From contig NZ_QNUL01000004.1 of assembly GCF_003383615.1 (NCBI RefSeq), forward strand, positions 186,001 through 250,000: DNA of 64,000 bases, read 5' to 3'. A program made the position numbers and the translations under genes. The DNA comes from Dyadobacter luteus (GTDB lineage: Bacteria > Bacteroidota > Bacteroidia > Cytophagales > Spirosomataceae). How positions within the stretch are numbered: position 1 is the first letter of the stretch; each line of letters begins with the position of its first letter. The notes under the pieces are model-generated. The model ran no database searches. It was not told the origin of the DNA and saw only the letters and a program-made list of their open reading frames with translations. Shown piece after piece: positions 43,998 through 53,400 of the stretch.

Positions 43998-44558
43998 ATG
44001 AAAACCGAAAAAGAAAAAATGCTGGCTGGCGAGCTCTATAACGCACTGGATCCGGAACTTACTGAAATGAGAACACAGGCGCGTCTTCTGATGCTGGAAT
44101 TGAACAACGGGCGTGAAGACGAACCTGAGAAGAGGCTCGGGATTCTGAAAAAACTGATACCCAATTCAGGCTCAGATTTATGGCTTCAACCTCCATTTTA
44201 CTGCGATTATGGAAGTAATATGATAGTAGGGGACAAAGTGTTTTTTAATTTCAACTGTGTGGTGCTTGATGTGAACCAGGTTACCATTGGAAGCCGTACA
44301 CTCTTTGGTCCGAATGTACAGATTTATACTGCCACACATCCGCTCGATCATGTGACAAGAGCAACGGGGCTGGAGTCAGCGAAGCCTATCACCATTGGAG
44401 AAGATGTGTGGGTGGGAGGGGGAGCCATTATTTGTCCGGGTGTTACCATCGGTAGCAGAAGCATTATCGGTGCCGGCAGTGTGGTAACCAAAGATATTCC
44501 TGATGATGTGATTGCGGCTGGCAATCCCTGCCGGATCATTCGGTCTTTGAAGGAGTAA
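43998..44558 (+). CDS. sugar O-acetyltransferase (maltose/galactoside acetyltransferase family)
   Basis: A 186-residue left-handed beta-helix acyltransferase. The ATG at 43998 gives the usual N-terminal helix MKTEKEKMLAGELYNALDPEL. The maltose acetyltransferase head domain is followed by hexapeptide coils (YCDYGSNMIVGDKVFFN, VTIGSRTLFGPNVQIYT). The catalytic histidine is in TATHPLDH, and the acetyl-CoA site is in GEDVWVGGGAIICPGVTIG. It transfers acetyl from acetyl-CoA to the 6-hydroxyl of sugars in the cytoplasm. It is transcribed alone and is convergent with the Kazal-type lipoprotein gene. Confidence 0.93.
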   Translation: MKTEKEKMLAGELYNALDPELTEMRTQARLLMLELNNGREDEPEKRLGILKKLIPNSGSDLWLQPPFYCDYGSNMIVGDKVFFNFNCVVLDVNQVTIGSRTLFGPNVQIYTATHPLDHVTRATGLESAKPITIGEDVWVGGGAIICPGVTIGSRSIIGAGSVVTKDIPDDVIAAGNPCRIIRSLKE

Positions 44559-44599
44559 GCAAATCGATTTTATGAAGATTGATAGGATATTGGGACAAT

Positions 44600-44615
44600 C
44601 CCGGGTTAACCCGGG
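44600..44615. repeat. perfect 16-bp palindrome between convergent genes
   Basis: CCCGGGTTAACCCGGG reads the same on both strands and extends one A/T pair on either side with imperfections. It could fold as a short GC-rich hairpin with a TTAA loop and act as a bidirectional terminator between the acetyltransferase and Kazal protein genes, although no strong T-run follows. Confidence 0.5.
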
Positions 44616-44618
44616 TTG

Positions 44619-44843
44619 CTACTCTTTATCCGGACATTCACCTTTTGTAAAAACAGTAATCCCATACGCACGAGCCTCGCATTCATTGCCGTAGGTTTTT
44701 TGATTGCAACCGCAAACAGGCTCATAAATGGCAAGGCACATCGAATCATCTCTGGTTTTTTCTGCACAATCCTTTTTCAATGTTTTTCCTGCGTGGCATC
44801 CCAGCAGTAACAGCAACGGTATTAGTTTTGATGTGATTTTCAT
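44619..44843 (-). CDS. Kazal-type protease inhibitor domain lipoprotein
   Basis: A 74-residue lipoprotein. The ATG at 44843 gives a leader with lipobox LLLLGC (Cys16); the frame is open to 44963, but that would overlap the ABC transporter gene. The mature part holds six cysteines (26, 36, 44, 46, 55, 70) in Kazal spacing and the signature YEPVCGCNQKTYGNECEA. Kazal domains inhibit serine proteases by presenting a loop near the second cysteine. Bacterial examples may protect the surface from host, predator or own proteases. Its small size and lipid anchor favour display on the outer membrane. Confidence 0.85.
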   Translation of the reverse strand: MKITSKLIPLLLLLGCHAGKTLKKDCAEKTRDDSMCLAIYEPVCGCNQKTYGNECEARAYGITVFTKGECPDKE

Positions 44844-44932
44844 GGTCGGATGTTTGGTGATTTTTTTCGTTGTAAACCACTTATGATTGGGACAAATTAC
44901 AATGTTATTTTGCAGGATTACAACAGGTACAT

Positions 44933-46675
44933 CTACCTTCTTTCCCCGGCCTGCTGCCGCCACATGGCATAGTACAATCCTTTTTGCTCTACGAGTTCCT
45001 TATGTTTTCCCTGCTCACTGATACGCCCTTTTTCCAATACGTAAATACAGTCAGCATGCATGACGGTTGAAAGCCGGTGTGCGATCAGAATGGTCATTTG
45101 TTTGCCACTGGCCGATACGGCACGTATTGTATTGGTGATTTCCTGTTCCGTCAGTGAGTCAAGCGCTGATGTGGCTTCATCAAAAATTAGCAGACTTGGT
45201 TGTCTCAGAAGCGCTCTGGCGATGGATATTCTTTGTTTTTCACCACCCGAAAGCTTCATGCCGTTTTCGCCTAAAATGGTATCCCAGCCGTATTCTGCCT
45301 TGGCTATCAGATTGTCAGCTGATGCCTGGTGAAGCGCCTCCCGGATCTCGTCATCCGTTGCATTAGGTTTGGAAAACAACAGGTTATGTTTGATCGTGCC
45401 GGCGTAAAGCTGAGTGTCCTGAGTTACAAATCCGATCTGTCGCCTGAGCGGGTTATAGCGTATGGTCGTAGACAGATGATCATTGTAATAAATCTGACCT
45501 TCCACAGGAGTATATAAACCTACCAGTAGTTTAATCAACGTAGATTTTCCCGAACCGGACGGGCCTACAAAAGCGATGGTCTGTCCCGTATTGATTGAAA
45601 ATGAAAGTTTGTCAATGGCATTGAACCCGGAAGTACGATGCCGGAAAACAACATCCTGAAAGCGCAGACTATGTAGTGGGCCTACTTCTACAGAATTTTC
45701 AGGCCGCTGCTCTATCGGCTTGTGCATGATATTATCAAAAGTGGTCAGCGAGGTGTGCGCTTCTCTATACAGGATGATCAGGTTACCCAAATCCTGCAAA
45801 GGGGTAAAGATTGCTACGGAGATAAACTGCATGGCGATCAGCTCACCGGTACTGAGTATGTCGCGGAAAATCAGCCACAAGAGAATGAACAGGATAGACT
45901 GTTTGAGTACTGCCAGTAAATTGCCTTGCAGAAAAGCCAGAAAACTGACTTTTCTGGCTTTTAGCATTTCCAGATTATAGATATTCTCGGTCAGGTCATT
46001 GAGTCGCCGGATCTCTGAAAATGTCAGACCGAAGCTTTTTACAAGCTCGATGTTACGCAGACTTTCTGTGATTACTCCCGCCTGCTTTTCGGATTTCTTG
46101 TTAATGGATCTCTGGATGAATTTTATTCGTTTGGAAAGCAGCCCGGTGAGAGAACCCAGTAAAAGCACACCTATGAAAAATACAGGAACCAGCAACCAGT
46201 TACGACTCAAACTATACCAAATAAGGAAAGAGACACCGACCAGTGAGGAAAACAGAACATTGATAAAGGCATTGATAAAACGCTCGGAATCGGTTTTGAC
46301 TTTTTGCAGAACGGATAAGGTACTGCCGCTTCGACCTTGTTCAAATTCCTGATAGGAGAGTCGCAAAGTTTGTTTAAGACCGTCGTTGAAGATATTCATT
46401 CCAAAACTGGCCACTGCTTTGCGCATAAAATAATCCTGCAGCGCTTTAAATAATCTGGATAATACCGCTACACCGAGTGCTAACAGCAGCCACAGCGTTA
46501 CAGAGCGGATTAGTTGTGTTTCCGTATAGTTGTTTTTATGACCTGTAAAACGATCAATGATTTCTCCGAATATAATAGGATCGATCAGGTTGAGTGCCTG
46601 TGCAATGGCGGCAAATACAAGTGATATTGCTATCAGGTTGCGGCTGGGTTTCAGATATTTCCAAAGTAGCTTCAT
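44933..46675 (-). CDS. ABC exporter, fused permease and ATPase
   Basis: A 580-residue half-transporter. Six membrane spans occupy about residues 15-320. The nucleotide-binding domain has Walker A GPSGSGKST (about 371-379), the Q-loop FVTQDTQLY, signature LSGGEKQR, Walker B LLIFDEATSALD and the H-loop IAHRLSTV. It belongs to the ABC-B (MsbA/multidrug-like) exporters and would work as a homodimer. No processing peptidase domain is present at the N terminus. Substrate is not indicated by its neighbours: a Kazal protein gene downstream and a reductase gene upstream in opposite orientation. Confidence 0.93.
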   Translation of the reverse strand: MKLLWKYLKPSRNLIAISLVFAAIAQALNLIDPIIFGEIIDRFTGHKNNYTETQLIRSVTLWLLLALGVAVLSRLFKALQDYFMRKAVASFGMNIFNDGLKQTLRLSYQEFEQGRSGSTLSVLQKVKTDSERFINAFINVLFSSLVGVSFLIWYSLSRNWLLVPVFFIGVLLLGSLTGLLSKRIKFIQRSINKKSEKQAGVITESLRNIELVKSFGLTFSEIRRLNDLTENIYNLEMLKARKVSFLAFLQGNLLAVLKQSILFILLWLIFRDILSTGELIAMQFISVAIFTPLQDLGNLIILYREAHTSLTTFDNIMHKPIEQRPENSVEVGPLHSLRFQDVVFRHRTSGFNAIDKLSFSINTGQTIAFVGPSGSGKSTLIKLLVGLYTPVEGQIYYNDHLSTTIRYNPLRRQIGFVTQDTQLYAGTIKHNLLFSKPNATDDEIREALHQASADNLIAKAEYGWDTILGENGMKLSGGEKQRISIARALLRQPSLLIFDEATSALDSLTEQEITNTIRAVSASGKQMTILIAHRLSTVMHADCIYVLEKGRISEQGKHKELVEQKGLYYAMWRQQAGERR

Positions 46676-46832
46676 TTTCTAATTGAGGAATCAGTGTATG
46701 TATGTCAGACCGATGCTGATAGGAATTGTTTAATTCAGAAAAATTATGCCTCACAGAATCCTTCATTAATTTTGTCACAAATGCCCCCCGGATTTGTCAG
46801 AAACCAGGGAGGTGACAGAACCAGATTGCGTA

Positions 46833-46840
46833 TACCTTTG
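46833..46840 (+). promoter_or_regulatory. -7 box for the DHFR-like reductase gene
   Basis: TACCTTTG matches TAnnTTTG exactly, 30 nt before the ATG at 46870. No TTG sits at the right distance for a -33 element. Confidence 0.45.
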
Positions 46841-46869
46841 TAAGAAACAAAAAAATAGAAAAGCAGATA

Positions 46870-47436
46870 ATGAGAAAACTTAAACTTCAGGTACAGGTGA
46901 CAGTGGATGGTCTGATGGCCGGACCCGAGGGAGAAATGGATTGGGCATCACCGAACTGGTCGCAAGATCTTAACGATTATGTGGGCGCTTTGACTGAAAC
47001 AGTGGATTGTATTGTGCTGGGCCGGAAGCTGGCTGAAGGATTTATTCCTTACTGGAACTCGGTAGCAGAGGATATCAGTAATCAGGATAACGAAGCCGGG
47101 AAAATCTTTACGGATATGCCCAAAATCGTCTTCAGCAGGATCATGGAGGAATCGGTTTGGGAAAATACACAGCTGGAAAACGGTGATCTTACTACAGCTA
47201 TCAACGAGTTGAAAAACCTGGAAGGAAAAGATATTATCGTGTACGGCGGCTCGGATTTCGTTTCATCACTGATCAACGAAGACCTGATTGATGAATATCA
47301 CTTACTGGTGAATCCGGTTGGAATGGGAGAAGGGCTGCCTGTTTTTGGATTCCAGGGAAGCCCCAAGCAATTGAAACTGATCAATGCGAAAGCATTTGAC
47401 TGTGGAATTGCTTTGCTGCATTATGAGCGTGTGTAG
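46870..47436 (+). CDS. dihydrofolate reductase family protein (RibD C-terminal-like)
   Basis: A 188-residue protein of the RibD C-terminal/DHFR superfamily. It opens KLQVQVTVDGLMAGPEGEMDW, the typical start of this group. CIVLGRKLAEGF, DMPKIVFSR, DIIVYGGSDFVSSLI (the NADPH-binding glycine block) and EYHLLVNPVGMGEGLPVF follow in order. These proteins are usually stand-alone reductases of uncertain substrate, distinct from both true DHFR and riboflavin biosynthesis RibD; no riboflavin or folate genes are nearby. It is monocistronic, with a -7 box upstream and a terminator downstream. Confidence 0.9.
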   Translation: MRKLKLQVQVTVDGLMAGPEGEMDWASPNWSQDLNDYVGALTETVDCIVLGRKLAEGFIPYWNSVAEDISNQDNEAGKIFTDMPKIVFSRIMEESVWENTQLENGDLTTAINELKNLEGKDIIVYGGSDFVSSLINEDLIDEYHLLVNPVGMGEGLPVFGFQGSPKQLKLINAKAFDCGIALLHYERV

Positions 47437-47452
47437 TAGGTAATCAGGCTAG

Positions 47453-47481
47453 ACACACCGGGATCAAAATGCCCGGTGTGT
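47453..47481. terminator. hairpin between the reductase and glycoside hydrolase genes
   Basis: ACACACCGGG (47453-47462) and CCCGGTGTGT (47472-47481) are perfect 10-bp arms. The genes converge here. The T-runs are short. Confidence 0.65.
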
Positions 47482-47483
47482 GC

Positions 47484-49082
47484 TCAAAGCATAATAGTCA
47501 GTTTGGTAAGTTCTGGCGAACCGGCCCGCTCCACGCCGTCAACAAAAACCTTCATACCAATTCCTTTTCCATACTTTTTTCCTGTTTTGTCATAGAGAAC
47601 GGTAATGTTTTTTCCATGATATAATACCTTGTCGATACAGAAATAATCCCAGGTGTTTTCCGGTAACAGGGGGTTGATGATCAGTTGATTGCCGTGTGAA
47701 GGTCTGATGCCTATAAGCCCCGAAATAATGTGGTCGCAGAAAGCAGAATGATTATAATCTTTCCCCCTTTCACGACCTCCTTTTCTTTGAGACCAGCCTC
47801 CGTTTTCCATGGTTGAAAGCCGGGTTCTCGAAAGCCAGTCTCCGGTATAGGGATTCAGGTTTTCATCTATCCAATTCACCAGCTTTCCATCTTCGCGTAT
47901 GCGTTGGTGAGAGCGGCTGTAGGTTGTCAGGAGATTAAGAAAATCTTGTTTGTCTACTACTTTCTGATCATAGTCGTTGAGCAGGTTGGCCAGGGCAGTA
48001 AGTGTAATTGTTGTTGCAAATGGCCAGCTGGGCCCGTTCCACTGACATTCGTGACCTTCATACAATACTTTGAAACCAGCATGCCGCTGTTCAGTAGTTG
48101 TGGGTCCATAGGGCGCGCCAAAACCTTCTTTATCCGATACCTGTGACCAGGCTACTGCATGCCTGGATTCGGGGATGGAGAAATACCAGGGCGTGTATCC
48201 ATGTAATTCTCTTACATCAGCCTGTTTCAACTGCGGAAGTCCTCTTGGAATAACCTTAAAGAACCCTGCTTTCTGATCCCATAATCTTGTCAGGATTTGC
48301 TTGCGGATGGTTGAGGCTTTTTGCTGATAAACCTTTTCTGCCTCAGGATCGCCCGCCATTCGGGCTATATCAGATAAGGCTTTGGCATTGCCATACATGT
48401 AGCTGTTGATCGTTGTCCGGTATCCCTCGTTCTTTTTTCCGTATGCGCCGGAAACGGAAATTTCCATGCCGTCCCGGTCATCTGTTTGCCAGAACATACC
48501 GATAGAATCCAGGCTCATTTTTTCCCATTCTTTATAGTCCATAATCAGATCGGGCAGAAGATCGGTAAGGAATGAAGTATCCGGATGTACCCGATTGAAC
48601 GCGCTGATGGCATCTGTCATCCATGAACTATAGGATCGCGGATCGCCGCCGCCTCTGTACCAGAATCGGGCATATTGCTTCAGATAGGAGGTATCACGAA
48701 GCCATCGACCTTCGTAAAAATGATGACCAGCCGGGCAGTTAATGGAATTGTACTTCCCTGCCCAGTGTACATCCGGTAGAAACTCGGTGACGATGTATCC
48801 AGCAGGTGTCTGTTTCAGGTGCTTTCGGTAAGTCCACCAGCGGAAATAGTAGGTTTGTTCGAGCTGTTTGTCCGGACATTCAAACAGAGGAATCTGTTCT
48901 GATAAAAAGGACCACGCCTGCTCGTTAGGTATCAGTTGTTTGTAAATTTCCTCATCAGCTTCATTGAAGGCGGTGATATAAGATTTGAAATCTTCAGCTT
49001 TCAGCACGACATGTTGCGCCTGGACCTGCCTGATCATTATCAGTGATAAGACAAATAAAAAGTAAATGGCTCCTGATCTCAT
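47484..49082 (-). CDS. secreted (alpha/alpha)6-barrel glycoside hydrolase, MGH1-like
   Basis: A 532-residue protein. The ATG at 49082 opens a signal peptide (MRSGAIYFLFVLSLIMIRQVQAQ); the longer frame begins at a TTG. The mature sequence resembles the MGH1-like/GH63-type clan GH-G glycosidases with a toroidal fold. Landmarks are YYFRWWTYRKHL, HHFYEGRWLRDT, SYSSWMTDAISAF, MFWQTDDRDGMEISVSG, CQWNGPSWPFATT and GGWSQRKGGRERGKDYNHS, plus a small C-terminal beta domain (LIINPLLPENTWDYFCI). Family activities include trehalase, glucosidase and mannosylglycerate hydrolase. The substrate here is not assignable. It is transcribed alone. Confidence 0.85.
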   Translation of the reverse strand: MRSGAIYFLFVLSLIMIRQVQAQHVVLKAEDFKSYITAFNEADEEIYKQLIPNEQAWSFLSEQIPLFECPDKQLEQTYYFRWWTYRKHLKQTPAGYIVTEFLPDVHWAGKYNSINCPAGHHFYEGRWLRDTSYLKQYARFWYRGGGDPRSYSSWMTDAISAFNRVHPDTSFLTDLLPDLIMDYKEWEKMSLDSIGMFWQTDDRDGMEISVSGAYGKKNEGYRTTINSYMYGNAKALSDIARMAGDPEAEKVYQQKASTIRKQILTRLWDQKAGFFKVIPRGLPQLKQADVRELHGYTPWYFSIPESRHAVAWSQVSDKEGFGAPYGPTTTEQRHAGFKVLYEGHECQWNGPSWPFATTITLTALANLLNDYDQKVVDKQDFLNLLTTYSRSHQRIREDGKLVNWIDENLNPYTGDWLSRTRLSTMENGGWSQRKGGRERGKDYNHSAFCDHIISGLIGIRPSHGNQLIINPLLPENTWDYFCIDKVLYHGKNITVLYDKTGKKYGKGIGMKVFVDGVERAGSPELTKLTIML

Positions 49083-49195
49083 TCCGGGCAATTTTTAGTG
49101 CGCTTTCAAATAATAGGACAAATAGAAACACAAAATCTGCTGATGAATATAAGTTATAAATCCGTTCCAGAGGAAGGAGACTTTCGGGTATCTGT

Positions 49196-49232
49196 TAAAA
49201 ACAAAACCCGCTGCGGGAAGCAAGCGGGTTTT
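49196..49232 (-). terminator. terminator of the efflux operon
   Basis: On the minus strand AAAACCCGCT (49232-49223) and AGCGGGTTTT (49212-49203) form a 10-bp stem followed by a T-run to about 49196. It lies 56 bp past the adaptor gene stop. Confidence 0.8.
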
Positions 49233-49287
49233 GACAGTCAAGGATGGAATAGTAATGATGGAAAAGAAGTTTCAGATTTGCATCCGA

Positions 49288-50433
49288 TTATGGGTTCATG
49301 GCTGACAGATCAATTTTAATGGGTTCATCCATAGCTATATCTTCATTGGCGGCACGCAAAATGGTATCGCCCTGGGCAATATTCCCGAAAATCTGAACCT
49401 GACCGGCGGTGGCATCTCCTTTCTGTACATCAACCCATCTGGCACGGCCCTGTTCTACTTTGATTACGAAGGTTCTTTCAAGATTGCTCACCACTGCACT
49501 CTGCGGAACATAGATACTTCCTTCAACAGCCGTCACCGGTAATTTGGCAGAAACGAACATACCTGGTTTAAGCCTGCGCTTAGGGTTGGAAATATCAATT
49601 TCAATCATCTCAGATCTGGTGTCCGGACGAACACTATTGGAAACACGTGCTATTTTCCCTGTAAAACTCTCAGAGCGGAAAGTAGAAACCGAGAAACTTA
49701 CGTCCGTCCCGACTTTAATATCCCCCAGGTAGGCTTCCGGTACAGCAAGTCTTAACCTGAGTCGATCCAGCTGGCGTATTTTTAAGATCGGCAATGCGTT
49801 CTGCCCGCCAGGCCCTACAAATGCACCGGGAGAAAGGCGACGGTCTGTGACCATTCCGGCAAACGGTGCTACGATTTTCAGATAATCGGCCAGTTGTTTG
49901 ACAGACTGATAATGTGCCTCTTCCGCTACGACAGTGAGACTATCAGAAATCACTTTGGTGCGTGCGGCGTCAACATCCATTTCGGATATAGCCCCGGGCG
50001 TCTGGCGGGTTTTCATCGCTCTTCGGAAAGCCGCTTTACTAGCGCCGAAAACAGCTTCTGCTGCTTTCACTTTCGAATAGGCTGCGGTCAGGTTGGCGAT
50101 TAATTCCGGCGCTTCCAGCTCTGCGAGAACCTGTCCTTTGCTAACCTGGTCACCAATGTCTACATGCATTTTGCTGATGTAACTGCTTACTCTGGGAAAA
50201 AGGTCGGTCTCATAGAAACTTTCAAGCTCTCCCGGCAGGTTCAGTTCTCTCACCGGCTGTGAAGTATTTACGCGTAGAGCGGCATAGCTGATTTCCTCAT
50301 GCGCCTCCTGATCTGCCAGATTTTTTGGACCTTTATTAGAATTACATCCACTGAGAGCGAGTGTGAAAAAGGCTACTCCTGTCGTTATTGCCAGTTGACA
50401 GCTGAGCCGTGATATATTTTGTATTTGAATCAT
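49288..50433 (-). CDS. RND efflux periplasmic adaptor (membrane fusion protein)
   Basis: A 381-residue lipoprotein adaptor. The lipobox is ALSGC with Cys30. The order of modules is that of HlyD/MexA-type adaptors: a first beta-barrel strand, the lipoyl half-motif SSYISKMHVDIGDQVSKGQV, a coiled-coil hairpin (about 115-185), the second lipoyl half with LKIVAPFAGMVTDRRLSPG, the beta-barrel (VGTDVSFSVSTF) and a membrane-proximal domain. It connects the inner-membrane permease to the TolC channel. It is encoded 24 nt downstream of the permease gene and is the last gene before the operon terminator. Confidence 0.93.
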   Translation of the reverse strand: MIQIQNISRLSCQLAITTGVAFFTLALSGCNSNKGPKNLADQEAHEEISYAALRVNTSQPVRELNLPGELESFYETDLFPRVSSYISKMHVDIGDQVSKGQVLAELEAPELIANLTAAYSKVKAAEAVFGASKAAFRRAMKTRQTPGAISEMDVDAARTKVISDSLTVVAEEAHYQSVKQLADYLKIVAPFAGMVTDRRLSPGAFVGPGGQNALPILKIRQLDRLRLRLAVPEAYLGDIKVGTDVSFSVSTFRSESFTGKIARVSNSVRPDTRSEMIEIDISNPKRRLKPGMFVSAKLPVTAVEGSIYVPQSAVVSNLERTFVIKVEQGRARWVDVQKGDATAGQVQIFGNIAQGDTILRAANEDIAMDEPIKIDLSAMNP

Positions 50434-50457
50434 TTGAATGGTTTTTTCGGTTCAGTA

Positions 50458-53400
50458 TCAATAGGTTTGCTGTGCTTGTTCTTCTGCCGGATCATAAACC
50501 GTACTTTCAGGATCATCGGGGTCCAAAGAAGCAGAATCGAAGGTTTGCTTTCTTAAAAACAACGAGAAGGCAACAGGCACGATAAACAATGTGGCAAATG
50601 TGGAGGCGATCAGTCCGCCGATCACCGCCCGTCCCAGCGGTGCAACATGCTCTCCTGTTTCTCCCAGCCCGCTGGCCATTGGAATCATACCTGCAACCAT
50701 AGCAAATGTGGTCATCAGAATGGGGCGCAGGCGCACAGAGCCAGCTACGCGGGCTGCTGCGGTGGCATCACGGTATTGAATTCTGAGCGTTTCTGCATTG
50801 GTAACCAGTAGCAGCGCGTTGGCTACCGAAACCCCCACGGACATGATAATACCCATGTATGACTGCAGATTAAGGGTTTGTCCGGTGAGCAGAAGAAAAA
50901 GGATCGATCCTGATAACACAGCAGGAATAGTGATAAGTACGATACCGGCCACCATAAAGGATTGATAGTTAGCAGCCAGTAAAAGGAATATCACAATGAT
51001 GGCAAGTACCAATCCGAACTGAAGGCTACTCATTGTTTCAGTCAGAAGCTGAGCCATACCCTGAAGTTCAACTACCGAACCTCTTGGTGCTTCGCCAACG
51101 GATGCGATGGCTTTTTGTACGTCGCTGGTAGCAGTGCCCAGATCTTTTTGGTGTATGTTGGCTGAAACCGTCACCAGTCGCCGGGGTCCGGTTCTATCGT
51201 ACTGGCCGGGCATGTTAGCAGGCGTGATTGTCGCTACGTCTCCAAGTGTCGGCCGGAGCTGCCCTTTCACCATAGGTATGCTTTGGATGTCAGCCACCGA
51301 CTGCATATACTGAGGAGAAATTTCTACCTGTACCTGATACGCGAATCCTTTGGACTGATCCAGCCATAGGTTTTTAGCCGTAAAGCGGCTGGATGCCGTG
51401 GCGGCTACCAGCGACCTGGAGATTTCAGCAACACCAAGGCCAAGTTGTGCAGCGCGCTGGCGGTCAATCTGAATCTGTACAGTTGGGTATCTGAGCGGCT
51501 GTTTGATACGCACATCCCGCAGATAATCGATGCGACCCATTGCCTTGATGAGCTTTCGGGCATGTTTTTCACTTTCATCAATATCTTTTCCGGCCACCAC
51601 CACTTCGATAGGAGTCGATGCTCCCTGACTCATGATTTTCTCGGTAAGTTCAATAGGCTCAAACGAGAGTTCAATGTCGGGTACTGCCTTTTTAACTGCT
51701 TTTCGGATTTGCTCTTTCAAGCCATCAAGAGAAGCAAGGTGATAAGTCGCTGCCAGATTGACTTGCAAAACGGCCTCATGTGGGCCGGAGTTGAATACAT
51801 AAAGTGCACTTGTACCATAACTCGATGGGGTAGTGCCTACAAATGCCGAGGAGATTCCGATATTCTGTTTTCCGTCAACCAGTTTAGCGATTTCTGCCAG
51901 TACCAATTTGACCCGGTCTTCCATTCTTTCAACACGTAGACCTTGCGGGCCTACTAACCGCACCTGAAACTGGCGTGAGCGGTCCTGGCGAGGCATCATA
52001 TCCTGGCCGATCAACATAAAACCCACTCCAACGACGGCCATACAGACACCTATATAAATCAAAATGACTGATCGCCGGATTTTGATGAGTTTATTGAGCA
52101 TGGAAACGTAACTATCCTTGACGCGATCCATAAAGGCTGGCGTTGCAGGTTCTGAATCAATTTCAGGATGAGCGGAAGCTTTCTGATTGTGATGATCTTT
52201 AAGCCACCAGTTACTCAAAATTGGAACCAACGTTTGAGAAAGAATATAGGAAACCAGAATAGAGAATCCCACAGCCAGTGATATAGGCAGGAACATTCCG
52301 CCCGGTATACCAGTCATCAGGAACGCCGGTGCAAATACGGCAATAATCGAAAACGTAATCAACAGCAAAGGGAAGGAGAGCTCTTTGGAAGCGTCGCGTA
52401 TCGCTCTGGCTTTGCTTTTGTCCATTTCAAGATGCTGATGTATATTTTCTATAACCACCGTTGACTGGTCGACAAGAATCCCGATAGCCAAGGCCAAGCC
52501 CGAGAGCGTCATCATATTGATGGTCTGGCCGGTCATCTGCAAAAGCAAAATGGCTGCAAGAATAGAGATGGGAATGGTGATAATTACAATAAGTGAGCTT
52601 TTCAGGTCCCTGAGAAACAGAAACACCATCAGTCCTGTCAGCAGTGCACCGAGCCCTCCTTCCACAGCCAGTGAGTGCACTGATTGCATCACGTACACCG
52701 ACTGGTCAAACTCGTAGCTGAGTTTCACGTCGGCGGGAATCAGGTTCTGCATTTCAGGGAGTTTTTCCTTAAGGGCATTCACCACGTTCATCGTGGACGC
52801 ACCGGCAGTTTTGGTCACCGGAATGTATACGGCTCTTTTCCCGTTCACCAGTGCGTATCCTACCGGTACATCTGTAGCATCTTCAACAGTGGCTACATCC
52901 CGCATGAATACGGTAGGGCCGGCACCTTTTCTTAACGGAATCCCCAGGAATTCTTCGACGTTTTCAATTACCGTATTACTTGGTGTGACTACGGTATAAT
53001 CTCCGATACGAATGTTTCCCGCAGGAGCGATCTTGTTATTTTCCACGACAGCTGATACGATATCATCAGGGGTGAACTCGTAACTTCTCATTTTTTCAGG
53101 GTCAACGCGTACGACTACCGTTCTTTCGTTTCCTCCAAACGGCGAGGGAGCAGAGGCACCGGGGATTTGAGAGAAGAGTGGCCGGATGCGGGTGGATGCT
53201 AAGTCCTGCAACTCTCCAAGTGTGGCACGTTGACTGCTGAACACCAACTGGCCAACAGGAAGGGAAGATGCATCAAACCGTACAACGGTTGGCGGAACGG
53301 TTCCCGGCGGCATGTAGTTCATCACCCGGTTGACCTGATTGGCTACTTCACCGGATACCTGGGCCATGTCAGCATTTTCGTAAAAAGTACATTTTACAAG

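Noticed and set aside
49098..49319. 73-codon plus-strand frame between the hydrolase and adaptor genes
   Set aside because: It runs through the efflux operon terminator and overlaps the adaptor 3' end; the translation is not protein-like.
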